A DNA stretch of 64,000 nucleotides, from positions 7,821,001-7,885,000 of the forward strand of contig NZ_CP036533.1 in assembly GCF_024585265.1 (NCBI RefSeq), in the 5' to 3' direction. Shown one piece after another: positions 17,633 through 26,439 of this stretch (its first letter is position 1; each line of letters starts with the position of its first letter). Source of the DNA: Bradyrhizobium sp. WBAH42 (lineage in GTDB: Bacteria > Pseudomonadota > Alphaproteobacteria > Rhizobiales > Xanthobacteraceae). The position numbers were made by a program, and so were the translations under genes. The notes beneath the pieces were generated by a model. It had not been told where the DNA came from and made no database searches. It saw only the letters and a list, made by a program, of their open reading frames with translations.

Positions 17633-19336
17633 CTACGCAGCACGGACGCTGGTCAGGAATTTCGCAACCTCTTGTTTAAGGCGGCTACTGTCGTCGGAAA
17701 GTCGCTTCGCCGCCTGAAACACTTGCGAGGACGCCACGCCAGTTTCGGTCGCGCCGCTCTGCACGTCACTGATATTGGCGGAGACCTCCTTGGTACCGTG
17801 GGCGGCCTGCTGGACGTTCCGAGAAATCTCCTGAGTCGCAGCGCCCTGCTCCTCGACGGCGGCAGCAATCGCCGAAGAAACATCGGACAGCTGCACGATC
17901 GTGCCCGAGATTGCCTTGATCGCGCCGACGGATTCCTGCGTCGCTGTCTGAATCCCGACGACTTGCTGCCCGATCTCGTCAGTTGCTTTGGCGGTCTGCT
18001 CTGCGAGCGCCTTAACTTCAGCGGCGACCACGGCGAAGCCGCGCCCGGACTCGCCGGCACGGGCGGCTTCGATCGTGGCGTTGAGCGCCAGAAGGTTGGT
18101 CTGGCCGGCAATGCTGTTGATTAGTTCGACGACATCGCCGATACGGCTTGCTGCCTTCGACAGCTCACTCACCCTTTCGTTGGTTCGGCGAGCCTGTTCG
18201 ACCGCTTCGTTGGCCATGCGAGCCGATTCTTGCACCTGTCTACTGATCTCGGTGACTGAGGAGGCCATCTCCTCCGTAGCTGCGGCCACAGATTGAACAT
18301 TGGTCGACGCGTTTGCGGACGCCATCGTGACCGCGATCGTGAGATTCTCGCCTCGTGCGGCCGTGTCGCTCAGCGTGCGGGCAGACTTTTCGAGCTGCGA
18401 AGAGGCTGACGAGACGGTGTCGACGATCTCTCCGACGGCCCCTTCGAATTCAGCCGCCATCTTGTACATGTCCGCTTTGCGCCGCGCAGCCGCCTGTGCC
18501 TCTGTCTCTTCTCGTTCTGCCTCGAGCGCCCGACGCGCTACCGCGTTGCTCTTGAACACGACGACAGCCTCGGCCATCTCGCCGATCTCGTCTCCGCGAG
18601 TAGTGCCAGGGATGTCGATATCGAGTGAGCCGCCGGCAAGAGACTTCATGGCGGCCGTCATGCGATTCAGCGGGTTAGTGATGCCACGCGCTACTAGCGC
18701 CGAGACCGCAAGTGTGATCAGCATGACAACGCCGGCGGTTGTTAGAGAGCGCAACGTCGAAGCCCATGCTTGCGCTGAGAGGTCGTCAATGTAGACGCCT
18801 GTGCCGACCACCCAGTTCCAAGGGGCGAAGCCGCCTACATAGCTGAGTTTGGGGTATGCATCGTCAGAGCCGCGCTTTGGTGCAGCATAATCGATGACGC
18901 CGTGACCCGCGTTCCGGACGGCATCGACGAATTCGACGAAGACAGGTTTGCCGCGCTTGTCCTTGAACGTGGACACGTCCCGCCCAATCAGCTCTTTCGC
19001 TAACGGTTGCAGGAGCACGCGTGGTGTCATATCGGTGACGAAGAAGAACTCGTTGCTGCCATAGCGCAGCTGTGAGACGCGTTCCAAAGCTCGCTTCTGC
19101 GCGTCGGCGATTGGGATACCGTTCTTCACTGCGACAGTATGTTCATCAGCTATGACGCTCAGCGCAATCTCCGTCAGGTGCTGCAGTTCGAGCTGTTTTT
19201 GCTGCTTTAGCCCGGCGCTAAACTCGAAGAAGTTGAAGGCCGTAACTCCGACGAGGCCAATGAAGCACAAACCGATCAGTGCATAAATTTTGAGGCCAAT
19301 CGAGAGCTTGAACCGGCGTAGCACGGCGAGCCACAT
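17633..19336 (-). CDS. Methyl-accepting chemotaxis protein with periplasmic Cache domain
   Basis: The 567-residue receptor has an N-terminal transmembrane helix (about 14-33), a single-Cache (sCache_2-like) periplasmic domain about 34-190 ([27 protein letters not shown] region near 170), a second helix near 195-215, a HAMP segment with [19 protein letters not shown], and a long signalling coiled coil. Its hairpin tip includes [24 protein letters not shown] sequence and [19 protein letters not shown]. It should sense small organic acids and signal through CheA/CheW. It is flanked by direct repeats derived from the LysR gene end. Its neighbours suggest chemotaxis toward the acid consumed by this region, but the ligand is unknown. 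Confidence 0.93.
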   Translation of the reverse strand: MWLAVLRRFKLSIGLKIYALIGLCFIGLVGVTAFNFFEFSAGLKQQKQLELQHLTEIALSVIADEHTVAVKNGIPIADAQKRALERVSQLRYGSNEFFFVTDMTPRVLLQPLAKELIGRDVSTFKDKRGKPVFVEFVDAVRNAGHGVIDYAAPKRGSDDAYPKLSYVGGFAPWNWVVGTGVYIDDLSAQAWASTLRSLTTAGVVMLITLAVSALVARGITNPLNRMTAAMKSLAGGSLDIDIPGTTRGDEIGEMAEAVVVFKSNAVARRALEAEREETEAQAAARRKADMYKMAAEFEGAVGEIVDTVSSASSQLEKSARTLSDTAARGENLTIAVTMASANASTNVQSVAAATEEMASSVTEISRQVQESARMANEAVEQARRTNERVSELSKAASRIGDVVELINSIAGQTNLLALNATIEAARAGESGRGFAVVAAEVKALAEQTAKATDEIGQQVVGIQTATQESVGAIKAISGTIVQLSDVSSAIAAAVEEQGAATQEISRNVQQAAHGTKEVSANISDVQSGATETGVASSQVFQAAKRLSDDSSRLKQEVAKFLTSVRAA

Positions 19337-19651
19337 ATCAGTCTCCTTGAGAGGCAGGTGTTACTTGGGAGCGCTAACGCGAAAGTATGCTGACAATGCA
19401 ACATTGCCATTCACGCGGCATTCAGGAGCTGGTATCGAGATTGGGCCGCCGCAATTAAGTGGAGGTAAATTGTTCTCGAATCGCGAAAGCTGATCGCGCG
19501 ATTTGGGGATTGTTGGCCAAGCCTGACCACAGCGCCCGAAGCTGAGGGCACGAGCGGCCGGGTTTGGAGATTGCACTACGTTCGTGTGCCAGCCCGCTGA
19601 TGAAGGCGGCGGAGCCGGTACAGACGGGAAACCAGATCTTTTCGGGGCCCT

Positions 19652-19666
19652 TTGAGCGAAACTCAA
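19652..19666. promoter_or_regulatory. Second TTGAG-N5-CTCAA palindrome, overlapping the LysR stop codon
   Basis: TTGAG (19652-19656) and CTCAA (19662-19666) flank CGAAA. It lies about 315 bases upstream of the chemoreceptor start and overlaps the LysR stop. It may be a functional site for the chemoreceptor, or a passenger of the duplicated segment at 17521-17614. Confidence 0.35.
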
Positions 19667-20598
19667 CGCCCAATCAGAACACCCTTTCGTACGGGCTTTC
19701 TGTTCGGTGTTTTCTTGCCGGCCTGTTGTTTGCAGGAATTACACAGCCAAGTTGAAAATGCCGCAACGGCCGGGTCGTCCGCCATGCGCTGCTCGTATTC
19801 GAGAACGAAATGACGCCGCGTCGGCCGGACGAGAGGATGCGCCTTCACGAGATTAAGCCGCGCAAGATCGACATCGAGTAGGCTCTCAATCGCGACGGCG
19901 GCGCCGAGACCGGCGGCCGCAGCTTCGACGGCGAGGCCAAGGTTCTCGAAGCTGCTTCCGCCGCGGACCGGCACCTTACTAAGCTGCGCATGGTCGAGCC
20001 AGCGGCGCCAGTCGTCCGGCCGCGGTCTGTTATGCAGCAGCGGAACGGACGTGAAGTCCAGCGTGCCGTCCTTCAGTAGGGTTGGCGAGCAGACTGGTAC
20101 TGTGGCAATCGGCAGCAGAGGTCGGGTTATCAATCCCGCTCTGGGTGTCCCGTCTGAGACGGCGATGACGGCATCGTAGCGGCTGGCAAGAAGGTCCACG
20201 GGGTTCGCACTGGTGTGAAGGTCGATTTCCAACTCAGGATGCGCTGCCTTCAGGCTGGGCCATATTGGCAGGAGAAAACGCGACAGGAAGAACCCGTACA
20301 CGCCGACGGACAGCCGCCTGAACTGCCGCAAGTGCAGGCCTTCGGCCGCATCGGCAATGCGGTCCAGCGCTTCGCGCGCGGAATCGGCGAAGGCTTTGCC
20401 GGCGGAGGTCAGGACCAGGCCCCGCGATCCCCGCAGGAACAGCGCTGTGTTCATTCGTACTTCGAGTGCGCGGACGTGCCTACTGACGGCGCCGACCGTC
20501 ACGTTCAGTTCGTCGGCGGCGCGCGTGATCGACAGATGTCGTGCCGCCGCTTCAAATGCCCGCACGGCATGGAGTGGAGGAAGTCGTCGTGAAGCCAT
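19663..20598 (-). CDS. LysR-family transcriptional regulator (GcvA-like)
   Basis: The 311-residue protein has an N-terminal winged helix-turn-helix (LPPLHAVRAFEAAARHLSIT, then AADELNVTVGAVSRHVRALE) and the usual periplasmic-binding-like effector domain (LSVGVYGFFLSRFLLPIW onwards). The helix-turn-helix sequence resembles the GcvA/AmpR subgroup. It diverges from the acyl-CoA dehydrogenase gene, with a perfect 11-bp inverted repeat between them, so it likely regulates itself and that operon. The same short palindrome recurs upstream of the minus-strand binding-protein operon. The effector is presumably the substrate or a CoA intermediate of the pathway. The C-terminal tail (KKTPNRKPVRKG) has a diverged duplicate at 17521-17614. 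Confidence 0.92.
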   Translation of the reverse strand: MASRRLPPLHAVRAFEAAARHLSITRAADELNVTVGAVSRHVRALEVRMNTALFLRGSRGLVLTSAGKAFADSAREALDRIADAAEGLHLRQFRRLSVGVYGFFLSRFLLPIWPSLKAAHPELEIDLHTSANPVDLLASRYDAVIAVSDGTPRAGLITRPLLPIATVPVCSPTLLKDGTLDFTSVPLLHNRPRPDDWRRWLDHAQLSKVPVRGGSSFENLGLAVEAAAAGLGAAVAIESLLDVDLARLNLVKAHPLVRPTRRHFVLEYEQRMADDPAVAAFSTWLCNSCKQQAGKKTPNRKPVRKGVLIGR

Positions 20599-20620
20599 GA
20601 TCGTGCGCCCCGCGGATAAG

Positions 20621-20647
20621 GGAGCCTTGAGTTTGGCTCAAGGCTCC
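20621..20647. promoter_or_regulatory. Perfect 11-bp inverted repeat, LysR operator in the divergent promoter
   Basis: GGAGCCTTGAG (20621-20631) and CTCAAGGCTCC (20637-20647) are exact reverse complements around TTTGG. The core TGAGTTTGGCTCA satisfies the T-N11-A rule for LysR proteins. It lies 23 bases upstream of the LysR start and about 100 bases upstream of the acyl-CoA dehydrogenase start. Confidence 0.75.
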
Positions 20648-20744
20648 CACCCAAGAAGTCGTTTGCGCGGAGCGCTGTCAAGTCATACCCGGAAAATGGA
20701 CCGGGTCCGCCCGGCCAAGACACGCACGTCCGGAGAGGAAGCTC

Positions 20745-22496
20745 ATGACCGTTCATGCCGGTTTGGCGCGTCGCGAAGCGTCGTCCGGGCGCTCGAAGGC
20801 GTTGGCGCCCACCTGCCGTGGGCTGAATTACTTTGTCATTGACCAGAGCGTTCGGGATCTGCTTCCCCTCTACATGAACGCGCCATTGCTGGCTCATCTA
20901 GAGCCGCATCTTCAAGAGCTCGGCATGCTGGCCGGGAGCACGTTGTACGACCTTTCCGATCAGGCCGAGCGCCATCAGCCCGTGCTGCATTCTCGCGACG
21001 GTTATGGCCGCGATGAAGAGTGGGTCGAGTATCACCCGGCCTATCGCGATATGGAGCGGATCGCGTTCGGACAGTTCGGCATGCACGCGATGTGCAACCG
21101 CGGTGGTGTGCTGGGCTGGCCCTCGGCAATGCCGCCGATCGCGAAATACGTGTTTCACTACCTGTTCGCCCAGGCCGAGTTCGGCCTGCTGTGTCCGGTG
21201 AACCTCACTGACAGCTCCTCGGAGCTGGTCCGGCGCTTCGGCAGCGAGGAGCTTCATGAGCGATATCTTGCGCGGATGTGGAGCCAGGATCCGGCCACGC
21301 TGCTCAAATGCGCGCAGTTCATGACGGAGAAGGCCGGCGGTTCCGATGTCGGTGCGGCCGAACTGACCGCCGTGCGCGATGGCGCGCAGTGGAAGCTCTA
21401 TGGTGAGAAATGGTTCTGCTCCAATGCCGATGCGGAGCTTGCCGTGTTGCTGGCACGGCCGGAGGGCGCGCCGGTCGGCGGGCGCGGTCTCGGCCTGTTC
21501 CTGATGCCGAAGACGCTGCCGGATGGCAGCCGGAACGCCTATCGCATCGTACGTCTCAAGGACAAGCTCGGCAGCCGCACCATGGCAAGCGGTGAGATCG
21601 TGTTCGATGGCGCCGTTGCCTATCAGCTCGGCGAGCTCGATCAGGGCCTGAAGCACATGCTGGTGATGGTGAACTCCAGCCGCGTGTCGCACCTGGCACG
21701 TGCCGCCGGCATGATGCGGCGCTGCCTCAATGAGGCGCTTCAGGCCTCCTGTCACCGCAATGCCTTCGGCCGCGCGGTGGTCGATCATCCCTTGATGCGC
21801 CGACAGCTCCTGAAACTGATGGTGCCGACCGAGCAGGCGCTTTCGGCGCTGCTCTATTCGGCAACCGCGCCGGAGAAGGTGCTGCGGCTGCTGACGCCCG
21901 TCGTCAAATACCGCGCCTGCCGCGACAATGTCACGGTGGCAACCGGTGCGATGGAGGCGCGCGGCGGCAACGGCTACATTGAGGACTGGCCGAACGCACG
22001 GCTAGTGCGTGACGCCCATCTCGGCCTGATCTGGGAAGGCACCAGCAATATCAATGCGCTCGATGCCGTGCAGCGCGCAGTGGGAAAGGTCGGCGCGCAG
22101 GCCGCCCTGCGCGACGATCTCGCGTCTCGGCTCGCCGAGATGCAGGGCGTTCCCGGTCAATTCCGTACGCGGCTTGAGGGCGCTATCAATAGTGCCATGC
22201 GCTTCGCGGAAGAGGTCGCTGCAAGCCCAGAGAACGAGCGCTTCTGCCGTGCCGCCGCGGGCAAGCTCTATCATGCCGTCACCGCCGCGCTGTTCATCCA
22301 GGAGGGCCTGCGCCTGGGCGCGACCGGCGGCGATGCCCGCCGCCTGCTGTTGGCGCGCTTCGTGCTGGAGCACCGCTTGCAAGAGCCGAACACGCTGAAT
22401 CTGGAGAGCCAGCGCTGGGAGGACGAGGCCATCGACTTGCTGCTGGATGATGCGCCGGTGCAGTTATCGCGCGCGGCCGCGCTGCTGGTGAGGTAA
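20745..22496 (+). CDS. Acyl-CoA dehydrogenase (AidB/FadE-like)
   Basis: The 583-residue flavoprotein starts MTVHAGLARREA after a GAGAGGAAG ribosome site. Characteristic segments are CAQFMTEKAGGSDVGA (FAD-binding strand with the ACAD signature), GEKWFCSNADAELAVLLARP, the VMVNSSRVSHLARAAGMMRR helix, and the C-terminal signature MEARGGNGYIEDWPNARLVR with RDAHLGLIWEGTSNI. The length and the long N-terminal extension match the AidB-like branch rather than the short-chain enzymes. The likely reaction is alpha,beta-dehydrogenation of an acyl-CoA. It is the first gene of a plus-strand operon with a hydratase and a Bug-type binding protein, under apparent LysR control. Confidence 0.9.
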   Translation: MTVHAGLARREASSGRSKALAPTCRGLNYFVIDQSVRDLLPLYMNAPLLAHLEPHLQELGMLAGSTLYDLSDQAERHQPVLHSRDGYGRDEEWVEYHPAYRDMERIAFGQFGMHAMCNRGGVLGWPSAMPPIAKYVFHYLFAQAEFGLLCPVNLTDSSSELVRRFGSEELHERYLARMWSQDPATLLKCAQFMTEKAGGSDVGAAELTAVRDGAQWKLYGEKWFCSNADAELAVLLARPEGAPVGGRGLGLFLMPKTLPDGSRNAYRIVRLKDKLGSRTMASGEIVFDGAVAYQLGELDQGLKHMLVMVNSSRVSHLARAAGMMRRCLNEALQASCHRNAFGRAVVDHPLMRRQLLKLMVPTEQALSALLYSATAPEKVLRLLTPVVKYRACRDNVTVATGAMEARGGNGYIEDWPNARLVRDAHLGLIWEGTSNINALDAVQRAVGKVGAQAALRDDLASRLAEMQGVPGQFRTRLEGAINSAMRFAEEVAASPENERFCRAAAGKLYHAVTAALFIQEGLRLGATGGDARRLLLARFVLEHRLQEPNTLNLESQRWEDEAIDLLLDDAPVQLSRAAALLVR

Positions 22497-22501
22497 TCGC
22501 G

Positions 22502-23287
22502 ATGGATCTGTTGGCCCAACGCGAGCTTGCCCGCCTGCTCGCAACCCTGCGCCGCGAAGGGCGCCAGCAGAGCGGCCTCGACCAGCGTCTCGTGCCGCCC
22601 GACAAGCCGACCGCCTATCGCATCGCGCGTATGGTCGAGGAGGAGCTCGGCTGGGACCTCGCGGGCTGGAAGATTGCAGCCATGAAGGAAGGGCTGCAGC
22701 GGGAATTGCGCACGGACTCGCCAATCTATGGTCGGGTCTACGTTCCGCTGATCAAGCCATCGCCGGTCACGGTCGAGCATGCACGCCAGTGCAGTCCCAT
22801 TCCGGAAGTCGAATACCAGGCGGTGCTCGGGGCCGATCTTCCGCCGCGTGAAGCGCCTTACAGCATGGCAGAAGTCGAGGAAGCGATCGCTTCACTGCAT
22901 CCTGGCGTAGAACTGGCCGAGTGCCGCTTCGTCCACGACGCCGCGTTTCCACCTCTGCCCGCGATCCTTGCAGATGGGGCCGGCAGTGGGACCATCGCGT
23001 ATGGTCCGTCGATCGAGAACTGGCGGGAGAGGGACATTGCCGGCCAGGAAGTTGTCCTGACCTGCAACGGGACACTGAGGCGGAAGGGATGTGCGGCGAT
23101 CGCGCTGGACCATCCGATCGTGCCTGTGACCTGGCTCGCCAACGAACTCTCCCGGACCGGCATCGGCCTGAAGGCGGGGCAGATGATCAGCACCGGCACG
23201 GTGACGGGAATGTTGAGGCCGAACGCCGGCGAGACGTTCGTCGCTGATTTCGGGCCCTTCGGCAAGGTGACAGTGACGTACGCGTGA
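22502..23287 (+). CDS. 2-keto-4-pentenoate hydratase/fumarylacetoacetate hydrolase-fold protein
   Basis: The 261-residue protein belongs to the FAH/MhpD fold. PIPEVEYQAVLGADLP holds the metal-binding acidic residues, followed by HPGVELAECRF, and the C-terminal strands include GQMISTGTVTGM. MhpD-type enzymes hydrate 2-hydroxypenta-2,4-dienoates from meta-cleavage pathways; decarboxylases of the same family are also possible. The start is four bases after the dehydrogenase stop. Together with the ligase, VOC protein and dehydrogenase, it points to degradation of a ring-derived or unsaturated keto acid; the exact pathway is inferred. Confidence 0.85.
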   Translation: MDLLAQRELARLLATLRREGRQQSGLDQRLVPPDKPTAYRIARMVEEELGWDLAGWKIAAMKEGLQRELRTDSPIYGRVYVPLIKPSPVTVEHARQCSPIPEVEYQAVLGADLPPREAPYSMAEVEEAIASLHPGVELAECRFVHDAAFPPLPAILADGAGSGTIAYGPSIENWRERDIAGQEVVLTCNGTLRRKGCAAIALDHPIVPVTWLANELSRTGIGLKAGQMISTGTVTGMLRPNAGETFVADFGPFGKVTVTYA

Positions 23288-23415
23288 TCTGATCGAACCG
23301 ACGAGTTTTTCAAAAACAACAGTCGGACGTGCGGCGTGACGATCTCGCCACACCAACCGGCGAAGAGTTGGAAACAGCATGGCGCCAGCCTTGCCTCGAG
23401 GGATGGGAGAAGCCA

Positions 23416-24396
23416 ATGGGCTTGATCGGTCTTTGCCGCAAATTACTGCTTGCGTCGGCCATCGCGCTATCCACGCCTGCGGTGGCGAGGGCGGAATTTC
23501 CCGAGCGACCGATAAAATTCGTCGTGCCTTTTGCGGCCGGCGGACCGACGGACGCGCTGGCGAGGTCTCTGGCCGAGGGCGTCAGAGCCAAGCTCGGCCA
23601 ACCCGTCATTGTCGAGAACCGCGCCGGTGCCGGCGCCAATGTCGGTGCCGACTACGTCGCAAACGCGCCGGCCGATGGTTATACCCTCCTGTTTGGGACA
23701 TCGGGCCCGCTTGCCATCAATGTGAACCTGTACGCGAAGCTCAGCTATGATCCGATCAAGAGCTTCGATCCGGTCATCATGATCGGCAAAATGCCCAACG
23801 TGCTCTCGGTGCACCCCTCTGTGCCGGCGCAGAATGTGCAGGAGTTGATCGCGTATGCGAAAGTGAATCCAGGCAAGTTGAGCTTCTCCTCGTCCGGCAA
23901 TGGGGCATCCACTCACCTCGCTGGGGTCATGTTCAACGCCGCCGCCGGAACCGATATTCTGCACGTGCCTTATCGTGGTGGCGCGCCTGCGATCAACGAT
24001 CTGATCGGAGGCCAGGTTCAGATGAGCTTCGCCGACATCTTCGTCTCCGCCCCTCACATCAGGGCCGGACTCCTTCGCGCGCTCGGCGTCACGACGATCG
24101 AGCGGACGCCGGTCTTGCCTGATGTACCGACCTTCGACGAGCAAGGCTTGAAAGGTTTCGACGTCAGCGTCTTCTTCGGCGTCGTCGCGCCGAAGGGCGT
24201 ACCTGAGCCGATCATCGAAAAGCTCAATGCGGCTTTCGTCGGCGCCATGAATGACAGCTCGATCAAGCCCATTCTCGAAGCGCAAGGCATTATCCCGGCG
24301 CCGTCGAATAGCCCGGCATATTTGGGGAAGTTCATGGCGCAGGAAATTCCCAAATGGCGGGACGTCATCAACTCGATCGCATTGCGGATTGATTGA
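23416..24396 (+). CDS. Tripartite tricarboxylate transporter (Bug/TctC) substrate-binding protein
   Basis: The 326-residue protein has a signal peptide MGLIGLCRKLLLASAIALST...ARA and mature start FPERPIKFVVPFAAGGPTD, the signature of Bug receptors. VENRAGAGANVGADYVA and HVPYRGGAPAINDLIGGQV are conserved ligand-loop segments. The ATG at 23416 follows GGGAGAAG; an upstream in-frame codon at 23329 would destroy the signal peptide. Bug proteins bind carboxylates for TctAB permeases; none is encoded here, which is common. It probably captures the carboxylate degraded by the upstream enzymes. Confidence 0.92.
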   Translation: MGLIGLCRKLLLASAIALSTPAVARAEFPERPIKFVVPFAAGGPTDALARSLAEGVRAKLGQPVIVENRAGAGANVGADYVANAPADGYTLLFGTSGPLAINVNLYAKLSYDPIKSFDPVIMIGKMPNVLSVHPSVPAQNVQELIAYAKVNPGKLSFSSSGNGASTHLAGVMFNAAAGTDILHVPYRGGAPAINDLIGGQVQMSFADIFVSAPHIRAGLLRALGVTTIERTPVLPDVPTFDEQGLKGFDVSVFFGVVAPKGVPEPIIEKLNAAFVGAMNDSSIKPILEAQGIIPAPSNSPAYLGKFMAQEIPKWRDVINSIALRID

Positions 24397-24433
24397 GGCC
24401 AGCTTCGCTAAACCTGAAACCGGGCGCGGTTCG

Positions 24434-25048
24434 CTATAGTTTTTCGATTGCGCCCTTCAAGACGAATTCGAGCTCGTGACTGACTTCGTCCAATGGCTCG
24501 GCGCTCCGCGCGGCCCGGCACATTGCGACAGTTCCCTCGACGGACGCGACGACGAGCGTCGCAAGCCGCCGCGCCCGCGATGCCGTGAGACCTTCGCGCC
24601 TCAGCGCACTGGACAGGATCTGCTGCCAGTCGGCAAAGATGCTCTGGGCGAGATCGAGCAGGCGGTCCTGTACGTCCTGCTCGCCGACGCCATCCTTGTC
24701 GACGGGATCGCAAATGTATTCTTCGACGGCGACTGCCAGGATCGGGCATCCCGCCTGATAATTTGTGCGCTCGAGGGTCTTCTTCCACAGTGTGATGAAG
24801 GCGCGCAAGCCGGCCATGGCACCGCGTTCGCTGGTGAGATGGCGCAGGGGACCGCTGACCTGGGCGCCTGCAAAGACAATGGCATCTTCAATCAGCTGCT
24901 GCTTGCCTCCGGGGAAATGATGGCTGATCGATCCGCGCGGCGTGCCGGTGTGACGCACGACTTCCCGCACGCTGGTCGCATTCACGCCGCGGCGGCTCAT
25001 CAGGTCGGCGGCCCCGGCCACCATTTTCGCTCTCGTATCGGACGTCAT
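24434..25048 (-). CDS. TetR/AcrR-family regulator
   Basis: The 204-residue protein has an N-terminal TetR DNA-binding domain (AGAADLMSRRGVNATSVREV and TGTPRGSISHHFPGGKQQL) and a helical C-terminal ligand domain resembling the LmrA/YxaF branch, with GCPILAVAVEEY and conserved Cys. The start at 25048 (MTSDTRAKMVAG) has GAGGTG upstream and avoids an unlikely 25-residue extension. It diverges from the tautomerase gene, and a 9-bp inverted repeat lies between them, so it presumably represses the tautomerase/enoyl-CoA hydratase operon and itself. Confidence 0.9.
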   Translation of the reverse strand: MTSDTRAKMVAGAADLMSRRGVNATSVREVVRHTGTPRGSISHHFPGGKQQLIEDAIVFAGAQVSGPLRHLTSERGAMAGLRAFITLWKKTLERTNYQAGCPILAVAVEEYICDPVDKDGVGEQDVQDRLLDLAQSIFADWQQILSSALRREGLTASRARRLATLVVASVEGTVAMCRAARSAEPLDEVSHELEFVLKGAIEKL

Positions 25049-25084
25049 CGGGCACCTCGAACCCCGATTGTACAATATGCCAGT

Positions 25085-25121
25085 TGACATAGCGAGTATT
25101 TGCGTGGCTATGTCACGTGAC
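25085..25121. promoter_or_regulatory. Inverted repeats in the TetR/tautomerase divergent promoter
   Basis: TGACATAGC (25085-25093) and GCTATGTCA (25107-25115) are perfect 9-bp arms with a 13-nt spacer. They run into GTCACGTGAC (25112-25121), a perfect 10-bp palindrome. A TTGACA hexamer starts at 25084. This is a good candidate operator for the adjacent TetR protein. Confidence 0.55.
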
Positions 25122-25146
25122 ATATAACCCCGCGCCCGAGATCGCG

Positions 25147-25635
25147 ATGACGTTTATCCATGTGATGACCCCGCAGGGTCGATTGACCGGGCAGCAGCGC
25201 CGAGTCTTGGCCAAAACATTGACGGATGCCGTGCTGGTGCCGGAGGTCGGCCGGCTCGTCACGCAGGCGCGTCGAGGCTACCAGGTGCATTTCCTCGAGC
25301 GCCCGCTCGACATGATGGCCAACGGCGGAGAGTTGCTGTCTGACCAGCCAAGAGACGTCATGGTGGTGGATGTCGTGGTGATGGACTGCTGCTGGACACG
25401 AGAAGACCGAGCTGCGGTCATTCGCAACGTTCTCAGGGCTCTCGCGGATGCTTGCGAGCTGAAGGAGCCGCCTCCGGGCTGGTGGGTCAATTTCCGCATC
25501 ATCGAAGAGGGCAACTGGGGCTCACGCGGCGGTGTGCTGTCGTTCCTCGATATCCTGCAGGAGGGCGCGGCAGCTTTCCCGCCAGAGCGGGCCGCAGCCA
25601 TCCGTACCGCACTTGCGATCAAGAACGATCGATAA
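25147..25635 (+). CDS. Tautomerase-family protein lacking the N-terminal proline
   Basis: The 162-residue protein starts MTFIHVMTPQGRLTGQQRRVL, which is the beta-strand and helix of the 4-oxalocrotonate tautomerase fold. A second half (DVMVVDVVVMDCCWT, then AVIRNVLRALADA) suggests a fused double unit as in cis-CaaD/MSAD-like members. The catalytic Pro that normally follows Met is replaced by Thr, so classical Pro-1 chemistry is unlikely unless another start is used; no Met-Pro is found upstream in frame. It precedes a crotonase gene by 15 bases and is divergent from a TetR gene. Confidence 0.75.
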   Translation: MTFIHVMTPQGRLTGQQRRVLAKTLTDAVLVPEVGRLVTQARRGYQVHFLERPLDMMANGGELLSDQPRDVMVVDVVVMDCCWTREDRAAVIRNVLRALADACELKEPPPGWWVNFRIIEEGNWGSRGGVLSFLDILQEGAAAFPPERAAAIRTALAIKNDR

Positions 25636-25650
25636 ACAGGAGGCTACGAA

Positions 25651-26430
25651 ATGACAACCGAGGGCACGATCCGCACCGAGGCGCATGATCACATTCTGAA
25701 GATCATCATCGACAACTCCGCGAAGAAGAACTCCTTCTCGCCAGCAATGATGGACCAGCTTTCGGATGCTCTGACCGAGTTGCACAACAAAGACAGCTAC
25801 CGGGTCGGTGTGATCTGCGCGGAAGGTAGGGACTTTACCGCGGGTCTCGACATGCCGAAGTTTTTCGGCCCGAACGCGGAGAAGCGGAACATCAAGGAAG
25901 GCAATGTTGACGTCTTCGGCCTCAGCAAGCGTTGCAGGAAGCCGATCGTGACGGCGACGCAGGGCATCGTCTATACCGTCGGCATCGAGCTGATGCTGGC
26001 CGGCGACATCGTGGTCGCTGCTGACGACAGCCGGTTCTGCCAGATGGAGGCGAAGCGCGGCATCGCGCCGCTGGGCGGTGCGCATTTCCGTTACCTGTCC
26101 CGCGCAGGCTGGGGCAACGCCATGTACCACCTCTTCCTCTGTGATGAATTCACCGCACAGCGTGCTCGTGAGATCGGTCTCGTCCAGGAGGTCGTGCCGG
26201 CCGGTCAGCAGATCGCCCGCGCCCTGGAGATCGCGGCGACCATCGCCCGGAATGCACCGCTTGGTATTCAAGCGACCAAGGAGGCGGCTGCGAAATACAT
26301 CGAGCAGGGCGAAGCGGCTGCGATTGCCTGCATCCCGATGATCCGGGATCGCGTTCTCAAGAGCGCCGACGCGCGCGAGGGCATCCAGTCCTTCATCGAA
26401 CGGCGGCCGGCGGTCTTTCAGGGCCGGTGA
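25651..26430 (+). CDS. Enoyl-CoA hydratase/isomerase (crotonase) family protein
   Basis: The 259-residue crotonase begins MTTEGTIRTEAHDHILKIII after an AGGAGG ribosome site. The oxyanion-hole segments are recognisable as CAEGRDFTAGLDMPKFFG and TQGIVYTVGIELMLAGDIVV, and the catalytic region ADDSRFCQMEAKRGIAPLGG carries a Glu equivalent. The C-terminal helices (AREIGLVQEVVPAGQQ) are standard. It hydrates or otherwise transforms an enoyl-CoA. It is co-transcribed with the tautomerase gene and may complete beta-oxidation-like steps for the acid handled by the 20-24 kb operon, though regulation is through a separate TetR. Confidence 0.9.
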   Translation: MTTEGTIRTEAHDHILKIIIDNSAKKNSFSPAMMDQLSDALTELHNKDSYRVGVICAEGRDFTAGLDMPKFFGPNAEKRNIKEGNVDVFGLSKRCRKPIVTATQGIVYTVGIELMLAGDIVVAADDSRFCQMEAKRGIAPLGGAHFRYLSRAGWGNAMYHLFLCDEFTAQRAREIGLVQEVVPAGQQIARALEIAATIARNAPLGIQATKEAAAKYIEQGEAAAIACIPMIRDRVLKSADAREGIQSFIERRPAVFQGR

Positions 26431-26439
26431 ACGACCGCG

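Noticed and set aside
19361..19673. Overlapping short frames upstream of the chemoreceptor as genes
   Set aside because: Low-complexity composition, no ribosome site, and they lie over a duplicated non-coding segment; they may belong to a genome-wide repeat, but I cannot prove it.
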